A DNA stretch of 64,000 nucleotides from Paenibacillus_G elgii_A (GCA_042219835.1 JBHJMN010000017.1:1-64000), one strand, 5' to 3'; shown: positions 47,758-57,028, numbered from the stretch's first letter. Notes: a model not told the origin generated them from the sequence alone. Translations and numbers: made by a program.

Positions 47758-49809
47758 TTAATATTTATCGTTTATCCCGGGAAGAATCAGCCGCATTTCC
47801 TGCCACTCCTCCGCCAGCCAGCGTATCTCGGACGTTTCATCCTGCGCTCCGCCGGACAAACCGAGTCCAGTCATGCACCAGGTTCCCCGGGTTTCCTGCA
47901 CTTTGCGGGGAACGATGCGAAAGTCGGCGCCATTTTTGCGGATTTGCAGCACCGACCGCATCTCGATCGCCTTTTCGACGATTTCTTTGCGTGTCGATAC
48001 ATGATAGTTCCGGTAATCTCGAAGCCACGTCGGCGGAATATCCTGCAAGGAAGGATAGACGTCGGAGGCATCCGGCAGCCGTGTCTGCAGTCTGAGGAAA
48101 CCGACGGAATTTCTCGAATAAATAAGCCCTTTGTCCAGCGGTTCGACGGTAAGCAGCTTCCTCACGGACGCAGTTCGTTCGGTAGACAGCTTCGGGTAAC
48201 GGTTCGAGTTCCTTTCCCCATCCGTTTCCGCCTGAGCCGCCGGGAAAGCAGGCAGCCTGGGCATAAAGCCCGCTTTTTCCAAAGCAACAGCAAGCGGCTT
48301 TGCGTCTGCGGCCGCAATAAGAAAATCCCGCCCATTCAGCATTTCCTTCACGTACGGGGAAGCGGCTGGCAGCTTGGTTACCGTTCGGGCGGTTTCAGCA
48401 TCGGCGCAGCGAAGCAGCAGCGCTTGGGCAAAGACGGTTTTGCCGTACGGCTTCGCCCACTGCCCGATGCTTAACCGGACATGGTCCGGTACGCCGTAGA
48501 GCGCGTGACGCTCCAGAAAATCGCATATTTCCGCAGCCGTGCGACCATTCTCCAGAGCCCGCTTGACGCTTTCCTTCGACAATTTATAGACGCTTACCTG
48601 ATCCCGCGCCACCAGATCAGCCAGGCAGCAAAGCTCCCAGCGCACTTTGCCTGCGACATCCGGGGGCACCAGAAGTTCAAAATCAGGCTGAACCATAAAT
48701 CCTCCGTCTTCCGCTTCGTCCTCCCAGGCCGGTTCGTCCCGCAAAACGAGTGGAAACGTCCATCGGTAGGCTCCCAGCCCGCCGATAGGATCGGAGCTTT
48801 GCTCCAGAAATCCCAGCGCAGCGAGCGGCTCCAGCCACAACCTGAGCAAATACCGGGCGCGCTCGGCTTTTTCCCCGCTCTCTATCGTCCCCGGCAGTAG
48901 ACCGAACGTCTCCAACCGTTCCAGCAATTGCTCCGCCGTTATCCATGTCCCATCGTTTACGCGCTCCAGAAGACATACGGCGTGCTGCAGCCACGCCGCG
49001 GCAGGAAGCGCCAGCGGTCTCCAAAGCCCGTACAAACGGCGCATCTGCGCAGCCAGCGGCTGGTCCAGAAAAGCGTCCACTGCTTCGATGCCCAGCTTAA
49101 GCTCCTCGTCTTCCGAAACGACAAGCTGCAGCCGCAAAAGCATATCCAGCACCAACGCAATCTTCGGGGAATACGTATCGGCATACGCATATTTCAGCAA
49201 AAGCGGCTCAAGAGCTTCTTCCCGGAGCCGCACCCGTTCGGACAATTTCTGAAGCTGCTTTTTGTGCAAGATTCCGTTTTTGGTCAGCTTAAGCCCCTGT
49301 TCTGCGGCAAGCACCATCGTATAAAACAAATCACGCGCCAGATTCGGCTCGCCGGGCAAGGCCGGTGCCGGGCTTAATCCTAAGCTTCCCGGCGCCTCGC
49401 CGAGCCCGGAGGGCATTTCGGGAAATAGAACCGACTGCCAGCAAGCAAATCCGTCCTCCGGCATTAAATACAAAGGCTCGCCCCATGTTTTGAGAAATGA
49501 AAATACGATGCCTTTGCGAAGCAATCCGGCCAGGCCCATTTTTACCTCAGCCCCGGACAAGGGGCCGATTGCCGCTCGCTCCAATTCCGCATCGTTGAAC
49601 GGCTCGCAGCCGATTCGCCGCACAACCGCCTCAAGCACCGTACGCTCGGAACGGCTCAGCCGGTAGCAAACGGTCTCCATCACGACAGGGTCGATCCATA
49701 TTTGATAAAGCGAAGCTCCTTGACCAAGCCACGGCGCGTAGACCGTTTCCGCTTCCAGCCGGCTCCTCAGCTCGCGGGGCATCCGCATCAGCAACTGCGC
49801 GTAATTCAT
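47758..49809 (-). CDS. Large helicase-associated partner protein of the XPB-like helicase
   Basis: 683 residues, cytosolic, mostly helical. It begins MNYAQLLMRMPRELRSRLEA and contains winged-helix-like stretches (LSRSERTVLEAVVRR, GLAGLLRKGIVF) and a C-terminal region with FMVQPDFELLVPPDVAGKVR, YKLSKESVKRALENGRTAAE and IGQWAKPYGKTVF, typical of the helicase-associated / XPB N-terminal-like domain of bacterial proteins next to XPB. The ATG overlaps the helicase stop by four bases (ATGA), so the two are made together and probably form a complex in DNA repair. The function is inferred from context. The weak point is the domain call, made without a search. Confidence 0.72.
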   Translation of the reverse strand: MNYAQLLMRMPRELRSRLEAETVYAPWLGQGASLYQIWIDPVVMETVCYRLSRSERTVLEAVVRRIGCEPFNDAELERAAIGPLSGAEVKMGLAGLLRKGIVFSFLKTWGEPLYLMPEDGFACWQSVLFPEMPSGLGEAPGSLGLSPAPALPGEPNLARDLFYTMVLAAEQGLKLTKNGILHKKQLQKLSERVRLREEALEPLLLKYAYADTYSPKIALVLDMLLRLQLVVSEDEELKLGIEAVDAFLDQPLAAQMRRLYGLWRPLALPAAAWLQHAVCLLERVNDGTWITAEQLLERLETFGLLPGTIESGEKAERARYLLRLWLEPLAALGFLEQSSDPIGGLGAYRWTFPLVLRDEPAWEDEAEDGGFMVQPDFELLVPPDVAGKVRWELCCLADLVARDQVSVYKLSKESVKRALENGRTAAEICDFLERHALYGVPDHVRLSIGQWAKPYGKTVFAQALLLRCADAETARTVTKLPAASPYVKEMLNGRDFLIAAADAKPLAVALEKAGFMPRLPAFPAAQAETDGERNSNRYPKLSTERTASVRKLLTVEPLDKGLIYSRNSVGFLRLQTRLPDASDVYPSLQDIPPTWLRDYRNYHVSTRKEIVEKAIEMRSVLQIRKNGADFRIVPRKVQETRGTWCMTGLGLSGGAQDETSEIRWLAEEWQEMRLILPGINDKY

Positions 49810-51500
49810 ATCGAGACCGCCTCCTTCGATCCGTCCGCCCATTCGATCCGGTAGCGGTAGCCCTGCTCGATCAAGAACAGCTGCCGGTTCAGTGCGAACT
49901 CCTGCTCTTTCGTATCCTCGCTGACGAGCGTATAGAAGACCGCCCGGTTCGTGCCCGCCTTGGGCCGCAAAATCCGTCCGAGCCGCTGCGCTTCCTCCTG
50001 TCTCGATCCGAAGCTTCCCGATATTTGGATCGCCACCGTCGCATCGGGCAGATCGACCGCGAAGTTGGCCACTTTGGATACGATCAGCGCCGGAACCGTC
50101 CCGCTGCGAAAGCCGGAATACAGCGCTTCCCGCTCCTCATAAGGCATTTCACCGCTTATCATAGGAAGCTTCGTAGCTTCCGCAAGCCGGCGAAGCTGCT
50201 CCAAGTATTGGCCGATAATTAAAATTTGCTCGCCGTCATGCGTGTTCAGCAGCTCGCGGACGACCTTCAGCTTGCCCGGGTTGACACTGGCCTCCCGCAT
50301 TTTATGTCTTGGCGCCGCGGCGATGTAAGCTTCCTTCTCTTTCTCCGCCATCGGAACCCGGATCTCGACGCACTCGACTGAGGCAATCCAGCCTTGCGTT
50401 TCCAGCTCCTTCCACGGCATCTCGTAGCGCTTGGGCCCGACCAGTGAGAACACATCCTCTTCCCGGCCATCTTCCCGGATTAGCGTCGCCGTCAGGCCAA
50501 GCCGGCGCGTCGCCTGAATGTCCGCCGTAACACGAAACACCGGAGCCGGAAGCAGATGCACCTCGTCGTAGACGATCAAGCCCCAGTCGCGTTTGTTAAA
50601 CAGGTCCATATGGATGAAGGGATCATCTTTTGATTTGCGGTACGTCAAGATTTGATACGTAGCCACCGTAATCGGGCGCACTTCTTTTTGCATTCCCGTG
50701 TACTCGCCGACCAAGTCTTCCGTAACGTCCGTTTTCTCCAAAATTTCCCGTTTCCATTGCCGTACCGAGGTGCTGTTTGACGTCAAAATCAGCGTCGCGC
50801 AGTTTAGCTTTCCCATCGCGGCGATCCCGATCACCGTTTTCCCGGCGCCGCAAGGCAAGACCAACACACCGCTGCCTCCATGCAGGCTCCCCTCCCGATA
50901 AAAGGAATCGACCGCCGACCTCTGGTATTCCCGCAGCTCGAACGCCTGCTCGCCAGCCTTCTCCGTCCGGAGGCGGATAGGAAGCGATTCACCCCGGCTG
51001 TAGCCTGCCAGATCTTCAACCGGAAAGCCAAGCTTAACGAGCTCCTGCTTGAGAAGCCCCCGATACCGGGCGGAGAAACGAAGCGTTTGCGAATCGACCT
51101 GACATAACCCGTACGACCGCAAGGAACGGAAAGAAACCATCTCCTTGATCGCTTCCACGTCTTTCGAGATGAGAAGCAGATCGTCGCCCAGCCTTTCCAT
51201 CCGAACAAGACCGTACCGCTCGACGAAGCGCCGGATATCTTGCTTTACGGCCGTCGGAACGCCGAATTTCGCATGACGGTCTAAGAAGCCGATAATCTCC
51301 TCTGATGTCAGTCCGGCTGCCGCGGCATTCCAGAGGGAAAGCGACGACATGCGGTACGTATGGATGTTTTCCGGGGACTTGACGAGATCCGCAAACTTGG
51401 CGAGCCCGGCCCGCGCTTCTTCGAAAGCCGGGTGCCGTACTTCCAGCAGCACGCAAAAGTCGGTTTGCACGATCAATGGGCGGTCTTTATGAAATGTCAT
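49806..51500 (-). CDS. XPB/Ssl2-like DNA repair helicase
   Basis: 564 residues, a bacterial XPB (ERCC3-like) superfamily 2 helicase. The N-terminal damage-recognition region (about 1-185) precedes the core: VLPCGAGKTVIGIAAMG (Walker A), VYDEVHLLPA (box II DEVH, XPB-specific), LGLTATLIREDGRE, the RED motif (REDGREED) and the thumb, then LIIGQYLEQLRRLAEA and QRLGRILRPKAGTN (motif VI). Known relatives in mycobacteria and Archaea are 3'-5' helicases, the archaeal ones paired with the nuclease Bax1. Here the partner is the large protein encoded downstream. GGAGG lies 9 bases before ATG 51500; the longer frame to 51596 lacks a site. Confidence 0.93.
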   Translation of the reverse strand: MTFHKDRPLIVQTDFCVLLEVRHPAFEEARAGLAKFADLVKSPENIHTYRMSSLSLWNAAAAGLTSEEIIGFLDRHAKFGVPTAVKQDIRRFVERYGLVRMERLGDDLLLISKDVEAIKEMVSFRSLRSYGLCQVDSQTLRFSARYRGLLKQELVKLGFPVEDLAGYSRGESLPIRLRTEKAGEQAFELREYQRSAVDSFYREGSLHGGSGVLVLPCGAGKTVIGIAAMGKLNCATLILTSNSTSVRQWKREILEKTDVTEDLVGEYTGMQKEVRPITVATYQILTYRKSKDDPFIHMDLFNKRDWGLIVYDEVHLLPAPVFRVTADIQATRRLGLTATLIREDGREEDVFSLVGPKRYEMPWKELETQGWIASVECVEIRVPMAEKEKEAYIAAAPRHKMREASVNPGKLKVVRELLNTHDGEQILIIGQYLEQLRRLAEATKLPMISGEMPYEEREALYSGFRSGTVPALIVSKVANFAVDLPDATVAIQISGSFGSRQEEAQRLGRILRPKAGTNRAVFYTLVSEDTKEQEFALNRQLFLIEQGYRYRIEWADGSKEAVSI

Positions 51501-51597
51501 CTCCCGATCCCTCCACCTATAGCTGTCAGTTTTAGTATGAGGGTTGGAAGGGGGATTTAAACATTCGCCAGACAATCCTGCCCGCCGCAGCCCCATT

Positions 51598-51728
51598 GCA
51601 ACAAGAAGTAGGAAGCTCTACAATAGACGACGTGCCTTTTTGTGATTGGAAAAATAAGAGAGGAGTATGGAGTCATGGGAAGCATGGGGAGAAAATCGAT
51701 AGCGGGGCTGCTCACGAGCCGACAATAA
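51598..51728 (+). other. Candidate short transcript with a 17-residue ORF
   Basis: A good sigma-A promoter, TTGCAA (51598-51603), 17 bases, TACAAT (51621-51626), stands in the 308-base gap between the XPB and oxidoreductase genes on the otherwise unused plus strand. About 45 bases on comes GAGGAG, and 9 bases after it an ATG opens MGSMGRKSIAGLLTSRQ (51675-51728). An overlapping ORF at 51667 (MESWEAWGENR) lies too close to the ribosome binding site. The hairpin 51746-51770 could stop the transcript, although the plus-strand T-run is weak. It may be a small basic peptide gene or an sRNA; it is not matched to any known family. Confidence 0.4.
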
Positions 51729-51738
51729 ATAAAGAACG

Positions 51739-51770
51739 TAAAAAAGGTCCGGACGCATTTCGCCCGGACC
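51739..51770 (-). terminator. Rho-independent terminator of the oxidoreductase gene
   Basis: GGTCCGG / CCGGACC stem with an 11-base loop, followed on the minus strand by TTTTTT. Confidence 0.9.
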
Positions 51771-51808
51771 ATCTTCGTTTCTAGCCGATACATACATACT
51801 TTATTAGA

Positions 51809-52975
51809 TTAATGAGTTCCGCTGACATCCATATGGTCCAGCTTGCGGGTTTCTTTTTTATGCGTGGAGTTTTGAATCCGTTCCTGCAGCTTTTCGTAAT
51901 ACAGGTCTTCGTCGATCGGAAGATCGACCCAATTGTCGGTCCAGGAGGACAGATGCATCGCGTTCGAAAGGGTCAGTCCTTTGATCCCTTCTTCTCCAGG
52001 GGCCAGCAACGGCGTGCCGTGCAAAATATGATCGACGAAATTTTGCGTAATCCCTTTGTGCTGCGATCCTTCCGAGGAGCTTACTGGAATCTCGCATTTC
52101 CAACATTCCGGCGCACCAAAGCCGCCCTTAAAATCGCGGTTAAACTCGGACTCCGGCACCCGCAGCCGCCAGAACGTCAGCTTGCCGTCTTCGATGATGA
52201 TTTTGCCGCGATCGCCGCTCACTTCGAACCGGTTCGTACCCGGGGCTTCGCCGGTCGTGGTCACGAACAAGCCGGTCGCTCCGTTCTCGTATTCCACGTA
52301 AGCGGTCACGTCGTCCTCCACTTCGATATTGCGGTATTTCCCGAAATGGCAAAACGCGCGCACCCGCTTGGGCATCATATCAATCGTCCACTGCCACAAA
52401 TCGAGCTGGTGCGGATCTTGGTTAAGCAGAACGCCTCCGCCTTCCCCTGCCCAGGTTGCCCGCCAGCCGCCGGAATCGTAATAGCTCTGCGAGCGGTACC
52501 AGTTCGTAATGATCCAATTGGTGCGGCGAATTTCGCCAAGCTCTCCGGAGGAGACGAGATCGCGCAGCTTTTGGTACAACGGGTTCGTGCGCTGATTGTA
52601 CATGATGCCGAATGCTTTTCCGGACCGGGCGGCAGCTTCGTTCATCTCGCGAACCTGTTTCGTGTAAACGCCCGCCGGCTTCTCGACCAGCACATGATAG
52701 CCGTGCTCGAATGCCGCAATGGCCAAGCCGGGGTGATCATAGTGCGGCGTGCAGATGAGAACGGCATCGAAAGCTTGCGAAGCGAAAAACGAATCCGGAT
52801 TATCAAACAGCTGGAACCGGTCTCCGTACTGCTGGCGAACCCATTCCAACCGCTCCGGGTTTGTATCCACAATGGCGGTCAGCTCGCCTCCGGCCACTTC
52901 ATTTTTGGCAAAATAATTCGTATGGCCCTTCCCCATATTGCCGATTCCGATAAGTCCGAACCGCACCTTGCTCAT
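51809..52975 (-). CDS. Gfo/Idh/MocA-family oxidoreductase
   Basis: 388 residues. The Rossmann head FGLIGIGNMGKGHTNYFAK, the acidic IVDTNP, LICTPHYDH and the EKPAG motif (LVEKPAGVYTKQV) with its catalytic Lys are followed by the beta-sheet substrate domain (GWRATWAGEGGGVLLNQDPHQ, with the catalytic His/Asp region). It oxidises or reduces a sugar or inositol with NAD(P); the substrate is unknown. GGGGAAACG precedes ATG 52975. It is a single-gene unit with a strong terminator. Confidence 0.93.
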   Translation of the reverse strand: MSKVRFGLIGIGNMGKGHTNYFAKNEVAGGELTAIVDTNPERLEWVRQQYGDRFQLFDNPDSFFASQAFDAVLICTPHYDHPGLAIAAFEHGYHVLVEKPAGVYTKQVREMNEAAARSGKAFGIMYNQRTNPLYQKLRDLVSSGELGEIRRTNWIITNWYRSQSYYDSGGWRATWAGEGGGVLLNQDPHQLDLWQWTIDMMPKRVRAFCHFGKYRNIEVEDDVTAYVEYENGATGLFVTTTGEAPGTNRFEVSGDRGKIIIEDGKLTFWRLRVPESEFNRDFKGGFGAPECWKCEIPVSSSEGSQHKGITQNFVDHILHGTPLLAPGEEGIKGLTLSNAMHLSSWTDNWVDLPIDEDLYYEKLQERIQNSTHKKETRKLDHMDVSGTH

Positions 52976-53070
52976 CGTTTCCCCGCCTCTCATGACATGT
53001 CCTTACCTATTATTAACCTTCTTTTCGACTCCTTCATTATACAATGCACACGTGAAACAAAACAATAAAA

Positions 53071-53107
53071 AAATCGTTCCTCCGGCCTTACGGACGAAAG
53101 AACGATT
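53071..53107 (-). terminator. Rho-independent terminator of the CBS-domain gene
   Basis: On the minus strand AATCGTTC...GAACGATT with an internal CCG/CGG pairing is followed by TTTTTTA. Confidence 0.88.
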
Positions 53108-53112
53108 GCTGA

Positions 53113-53550
53113 TTAATGCACCGTTTGCTTATCCTGTTCGGAAATTTGACTGAGCGCTTCGCCCGCTTCATCTTCGAACTTGTCGCGGACGGCCAGGTCT
53201 CCGATGGATACGATCCCGACCAGATCGCCGTTTTCCACCACCGGCAGCCGGCGGATTTGCTCTTTAGCCATAATTTTAGCCGCTTCGTCCACCGTTGTCT
53301 GAGGCGGGACGGACACGACTCTTTCACTCATCACCTGCTTAATTGCCGCGGACCCTTCCCGCTTCTCCGCATAGCCGCGGATGACAAGGTCCCGGTCCGT
53401 CAATACCCCGATGAGCTTCTTTCCCTCGACGACGGGAATAAAGCCCGTATCCTCCTGCTTCATCTTCACGGCCGCCTCGTATACGTTATCCTTCAACGTG
53501 ACCGTCGAACAATCGGTCGTCATAATTTCCTGAAGCGTTCTGGTACTCAT
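53113..53550 (-). CDS. Paired CBS-domain protein
   Basis: 145 residues forming one Bateman module: CBS1 (LQEIMTTDCSTVTLKDNVYEA, IGVLTDRDLVIRGYAEK) and CBS2 (VMSERVVSVPPQTTVDEAAK, VGIVSIGDLAVRDKFEDEA). Such modules bind AMP/ATP or related nucleotides; there is no attached enzyme. It is of the YhcV/YkuL type. AGGAGGG lies about 9 bases before ATG 53550. It is monocistronic. Confidence 0.92.
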   Translation of the reverse strand: MSTRTLQEIMTTDCSTVTLKDNVYEAAVKMKQEDTGFIPVVEGKKLIGVLTDRDLVIRGYAEKREGSAAIKQVMSERVVSVPPQTTVDEAAKIMAKEQIRRLPVVENGDLVGIVSIGDLAVRDKFEDEAGEALSQISEQDKQTVH

Positions 53551-53682
53551 GGCAAACACCCTCCTGAGAAAAGGAATTGGCAGCCTGTTGCCGAAACTCT
53601 CCGCCAGGCCGCTGCATGCTTAGAATCCCCATTCCCTCGGCTTCCCATTCGTCTCGTCCCTCGTTACTTCCCGGGAGACGGA

Positions 53683-54870
53683 TTAAACATTTGTCCCATT
53701 TTCCTTCATATAATCTTGGACCATGGCGATAAATAACCGGGCGGCGTGTTCCATCGACGTTTCGTCAATATCGAATCTCGGATGGTGTTGCGGATGCACG
53801 ATGCCCTTCGCTTTATTGGCCGAGCCTACGAACATAAAACAGCCTGGAATTTTTTCCAAATAATAGGCGTAGTCTTCGCCAGCCATAATGAGCGGCGCCG
53901 TGCGTCCAGCTTCCGTACCGATAGCCCATGCAGCCGCGCGGTAAAACCGTTCCGCTTCCTTCGCATCGTTGACAACGGGAGGATAACCAAGCTTGTAGTC
54001 AAGCGTGTAGGCTGCCCCGTTCATCAGACATGTCTGTTTTACGATCGTCTCCAGTCGCTCTTTCACTTCCATGCGCAGGGCGGGGTCATAAGTCCGCACC
54101 GTCCCTTCAAGCACGGCGGATTCGGCAATCACGTTGAAGCTCGTTCCGCTGTGTATCGATCCCACGCTGACGACACAGGGCTGTGTAGGGTTGACGCTGC
54201 GGCTCACAATCGATTGCAAATTGACAACCAGCTGCGAGGCGATGTATACGCTGTCCACCGTCTCATGAGGCAGTCCGCCGTGACCGCCCTTTCCTTTAAT
54301 CTCGATCACAAACTCATCCGCCGCCGCCATGATCGGACCGGGCTTGCAATAAGCCGTTCCGACCTCAAACGATGTCCACAAATGAATGCCATAAATGACA
54401 TCGACCCCGTCGAGCGCGCCTTCCTCGATCATCCCTAACGCCCCGCCAGGGGATATCTCTTCGGCCGGCTGAAAAATAAATACGATGCTGCCGCCCAGCG
54501 TATCCCGGTGGCAGCTAAGGGTTTTGGCGACGCCGAGCAAAGTGGACGTGTGGGCATCATGACCACAGGCGTGCATCACTCCAGGTACCGAAGAGGCGTA
54601 CTCGCAGCTTTTTTCATCCTGAATCGGCAGCGCATCCATGTCGGCTCTCAGCGCCACTGTCGGCCCGTCCGACGCTCCGCGCAGCTTTGCCACGATCCCG
54701 TGCCCGCCTACGCCCGTCCGAACCTCCAGCCCCCACTGCTTCAGCAAGTCCGCAACGAAAGCCGCGGTCGCCGATTCTTCGTACGAAAGCTCGGGATGGC
54801 GGTGCAAATAGCGGCGCCAAGCGATCATATCGGGCACTAACGCTTGCAGCGTTTCTTCTATCGATTTCAT
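53683..54870 (-). CDS. M20-family metal-dependent amidohydrolase
   Basis: 395 residues of the M20D/IAA-amino acid hydrolase branch (YhaA, HipO-like). RRYLHRHPELSYEE, ALRADMDALPI, VMHACGHDAHTSTLLG (metal ligands), IFQPAEEISPGGALGMIEEG and HPRFDIDETSMEHAARLF are all present, with the dimerisation domain between (KGKGGHGGLPHETVDSVY). It cleaves N-acyl amino acids; the acyl group is unknown. GGAGGGG lies about 6 bases before ATG 54870. Confidence 0.93.
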   Translation of the reverse strand: MKSIEETLQALVPDMIAWRRYLHRHPELSYEESATAAFVADLLKQWGLEVRTGVGGHGIVAKLRGASDGPTVALRADMDALPIQDEKSCEYASSVPGVMHACGHDAHTSTLLGVAKTLSCHRDTLGGSIVFIFQPAEEISPGGALGMIEEGALDGVDVIYGIHLWTSFEVGTAYCKPGPIMAAADEFVIEIKGKGGHGGLPHETVDSVYIASQLVVNLQSIVSRSVNPTQPCVVSVGSIHSGTSFNVIAESAVLEGTVRTYDPALRMEVKERLETIVKQTCLMNGAAYTLDYKLGYPPVVNDAKEAERFYRAAAWAIGTEAGRTAPLIMAGEDYAYYLEKIPGCFMFVGSANKAKGIVHPQHHPRFDIDETSMEHAARLFIAMVQDYMKENGTNV

Positions 54871-55032
54871 AGGGTACCCCTCCGTCTCCTTTTTGTCGCT
54901 GTCCGGCGCATTCAAATTAGCGATCGCTGAAATGTAATATCATTTTATCAAATCCTTTAAACGGTTTCATCCATGCGTCACAAGAATTTCACAACTTTAT
55001 TCGGGCGGGAAATTTCCCTCCGTGCATTAGGC

Positions 55033-55061
55033 TTGCACAAGAAAGGGAAACATACTATCAT
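55033..55061 (+). promoter_or_regulatory. Predicted sigma-A promoter of yugN-ftsW
   Basis: TTGCAC (55033-55038) and TATCAT (55056-55061) with a 17-base spacer, 53 bases before the GTG start of the YugN gene. Confidence 0.6.
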
Positions 55062-55114
55062 GAGTACAGGGTTAACCGTAGAGTCGAGGTACATATATCT
55101 AGGAGGGTTTTGTT

Positions 55115-55462
55115 GTGATCATTGAAAATAGCGGAATTAAAGGCATAAAAAGCGATCTTGCGCATTTGGACGAAGTGATGGAGCAGCTCGGCTTCGTGCG
55201 TTGGCAATGGGAATATTACCGTGCTACGTACGATCTGCAGCTGCCGGATCGTGAATCTACGAACGATTATTTCCTGCGTATCAATACCCGCGTAGAATCC
55301 GGAAAGCTGGAATCGCCTTATGCCATTCTTTATGTCGAGGATGTCTATATCGGCCAAGCGACGTTCCCGCACGGCCTCAACTATCAGGCTGCCATTCCAG
55401 ATTACATTATGAAAACGGTTAGCGGCAAGCTTGCTGAACTGAAAGTCAAGCTGACTCAATAG
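55115..55462 (+). CDS. YugN-like family protein
   Basis: 115 residues, soluble. MIIENSGIKGIKSDLAHLDE, FVRWQWEYYRATYDL and the tail FPHGLNYQAAIPDYIMKTVS match the YugN-like family of Bacillales, whose role is unknown. The start is a GTG with AGGAGG 9 bases upstream. It lies 11 bases upstream of ftsW on the same strand, with one promoter before both, so they are probably cotranscribed. That pairing differs from B. subtilis, where ylaN precedes ftsW. Confidence 0.88.
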   Translation: MIIENSGIKGIKSDLAHLDEVMEQLGFVRWQWEYYRATYDLQLPDRESTNDYFLRINTRVESGKLESPYAILYVEDVYIGQATFPHGLNYQAAIPDYIMKTVSGKLAELKVKLTQ

Positions 55463-55473
55463 ACGGAGGCCTT

Positions 55474-56616
55474 ATGACTGCCCCGCGACGAGGAACGCCT
55501 GATTTTCTGCTGCTCTTCTTGACGTTTTCGCTCGTGTGCTTCGGGTTGGCGTTTGTTTTCAGCGCAAGCATGGCGTATAGAGCTAATGATCCCGGGTTCT
55601 TGGCGGTGAAGCAGGCGATATTTGCCGGTGTCGGGACGATCGTCATGTTTTTTTGTATGAATGTGGATTTCCGAAAGTTTCAGAAGTGGGTCATGCCGGC
55701 TCTTTTCGTTGTTTCGGGGCTTCTTCTTCTCGTTCCGCTTGTCGGTAAAGATAAGAACGGTGCTACGAGTTGGCTTAAGTTCTCCGGCTTCTCCCTGCAA
55801 CCGACCGAATTCGCCAAGCTTTTGATTATCGTTTACTTGGCTTCGATTATTAGCAAAAAAGGCGACCGGTTCCAGGACTTCAAACGGGGACTTATGCCGC
55901 CGCTCGTCGTGATCGGTTTCATCTCCGCGCTGATTATGATGCAGCCCGATTTCGGTTCCACGATGGTGCTGCTCCTTTGCGCCATATTGATTATCATTGT
56001 CGGAGGGGCGCAGCTCAAGCATGTATTTTATTTGGGCGCCGGCGGAGCCGTGTTCTTGGCCATGGCGGGCATGATTTTTTACATCGCCACAGAAGGAAAC
56101 AGCCATCACTTCGGGCGATTCACAGCTTTTTGGGACCCAACCAAAGATCCGAAGGGAACCGGCTTTCAACTTCTGCAATCGCTGTATGCGTTCGGACACG
56201 GCGGCCTGACGGGAGCCGGCTTCGGACAAAGCGTGCAGAAGCTGCACTATTTGCCGGAAGCGCACAACGACTTTATTTTTGCAATTATAGGAGAAGAGCT
56301 CGGCTTCATTGGCACCCTCCTCTTTTTGCTAGTCTATCTCGCTTTTCTATGGCGCGGGTTGATCGTAGCGCTCCGCTGCCAGGACCCCTTCGGCATGCTG
56401 CTTGGCGTGGGGATTGTCGGAATGATCGGCATTCAGGCGTTCATCAACATGGGCGGAGTCACCAATACGATTCCGATGACCGGCGTCACGCTGCCGCTGA
56501 TCAGCTATGGCGGCACCTCGATGCTGACAACACTGGCCGGCCTCGGTATTCTGCTCAGCATATCCAGAGAGTACAATAAGCCGGAAAAAGAACGGGAAAC
56601 GAAAAAGAGAGCCTGA
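55474..56616 (+). CDS. ftsW: Septal peptidoglycan glycosyltransferase FtsW (SEDS family)
   Basis: 380 residues with about ten membrane helices. It polymerises lipid II at the division septum together with a class B PBP. SEDS hallmarks: SWLKFSGFSLQPTEFAKLL, the extracellular loop with WDPTKDPKGTGFQLLQSLYA, LTGAGFGQSVQKLHYLPEAHNDFIFA (here split as GAGFGQSVQKLHYLPEA and HNDFIFAIIGEELGFIG), and ISYGGTSMLTTLAGLGILLS. RodA and SpoVE share these, so FtsW is the likely but not proven member. It lies downstream of yugN. Confidence 0.88.
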   Translation: MTAPRRGTPDFLLLFLTFSLVCFGLAFVFSASMAYRANDPGFLAVKQAIFAGVGTIVMFFCMNVDFRKFQKWVMPALFVVSGLLLLVPLVGKDKNGATSWLKFSGFSLQPTEFAKLLIIVYLASIISKKGDRFQDFKRGLMPPLVVIGFISALIMMQPDFGSTMVLLLCAILIIIVGGAQLKHVFYLGAGGAVFLAMAGMIFYIATEGNSHHFGRFTAFWDPTKDPKGTGFQLLQSLYAFGHGGLTGAGFGQSVQKLHYLPEAHNDFIFAIIGEELGFIGTLLFLLVYLAFLWRGLIVALRCQDPFGMLLGVGIVGMIGIQAFINMGGVTNTIPMTGVTLPLISYGGTSMLTTLAGLGILLSISREYNKPEKERETKKRA

Positions 56617-56640
56617 TTCAAGGCTCTCCTTTTTGCTTTT
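56605..56640. terminator. Bidirectional terminator between ftsW and the Asp23 gene
   Basis: GAGAGCCT-gattc-AAGGCTCTC flanked by AAAAA on the left and TTTTTGCTTTT on the right, so it can stop both converging genes. Confidence 0.9.
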
Positions 56641-57028
56641 ACTTGACCCGGTTATTCGGGTCTTCCACGACGGCTTTCTCTTCCTCGCGAAATGCGACGC
56701 CCTCAACCTTAATATTGACTTCAACGACCGTCAGACCGGTCATGTTCTCCACCGCATCGCGTACATTTTCTTGAAGATCTCGACAAACCTCATGGATTTT
56801 ACTTCCGTAATTCACAATGACTCGAAGATCGATAGCCGTTTCCACTTGTCCTACTTCGACCGAAACGCCCTTCTGTACGTTTTTGCCGCTCAGACGCTTC
56901 GCCAATCCTTCGGAAATGCCCCCCGACATATCGGCAATCCCCGGAGTCTCCAGCGCAGCCAATCCTGCAATAGTCGCTACGACATCATCTGAAATGCGGA
57001 TAAGACCTGTTTGAACTTCTTCGCTCAT
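56639..57028 (-). CDS. Asp23/Gls24-family protein (second copy)
   Basis: 129 residues: VQTGLIRISDDVVATIAGLA, GISEGLAKRLSGKNVQKGV, AIDLRVIVNYGSKIHEVCRD and TGLTVVEVNIKVEGV are the Asp23 blocks. It is closer to the YqhY type than to the YloU copy at 18337. YqhY-type proteins are linked to acetyl-CoA carboxylase and lipid homeostasis in B. subtilis. AAGGAGTG lies 8 bases before ATG 57028; the longer frame has no site. It is a single gene, convergent with ftsW. Confidence 0.9.
   Translation of the reverse strand: MSEEVQTGLIRISDDVVATIAGLAALETPGIADMSGGISEGLAKRLSGKNVQKGVSVEVGQVETAIDLRVIVNYGSKIHEVCRDLQENVRDAVENMTGLTVVEVNIKVEGVAFREEEKAVVEDPNNRVK

Noticed and set aside
51812..53068. 418-codon plus-strand ORF
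   Set aside because: Antisense to the Gfo/Idh/MocA gene and of random composition.
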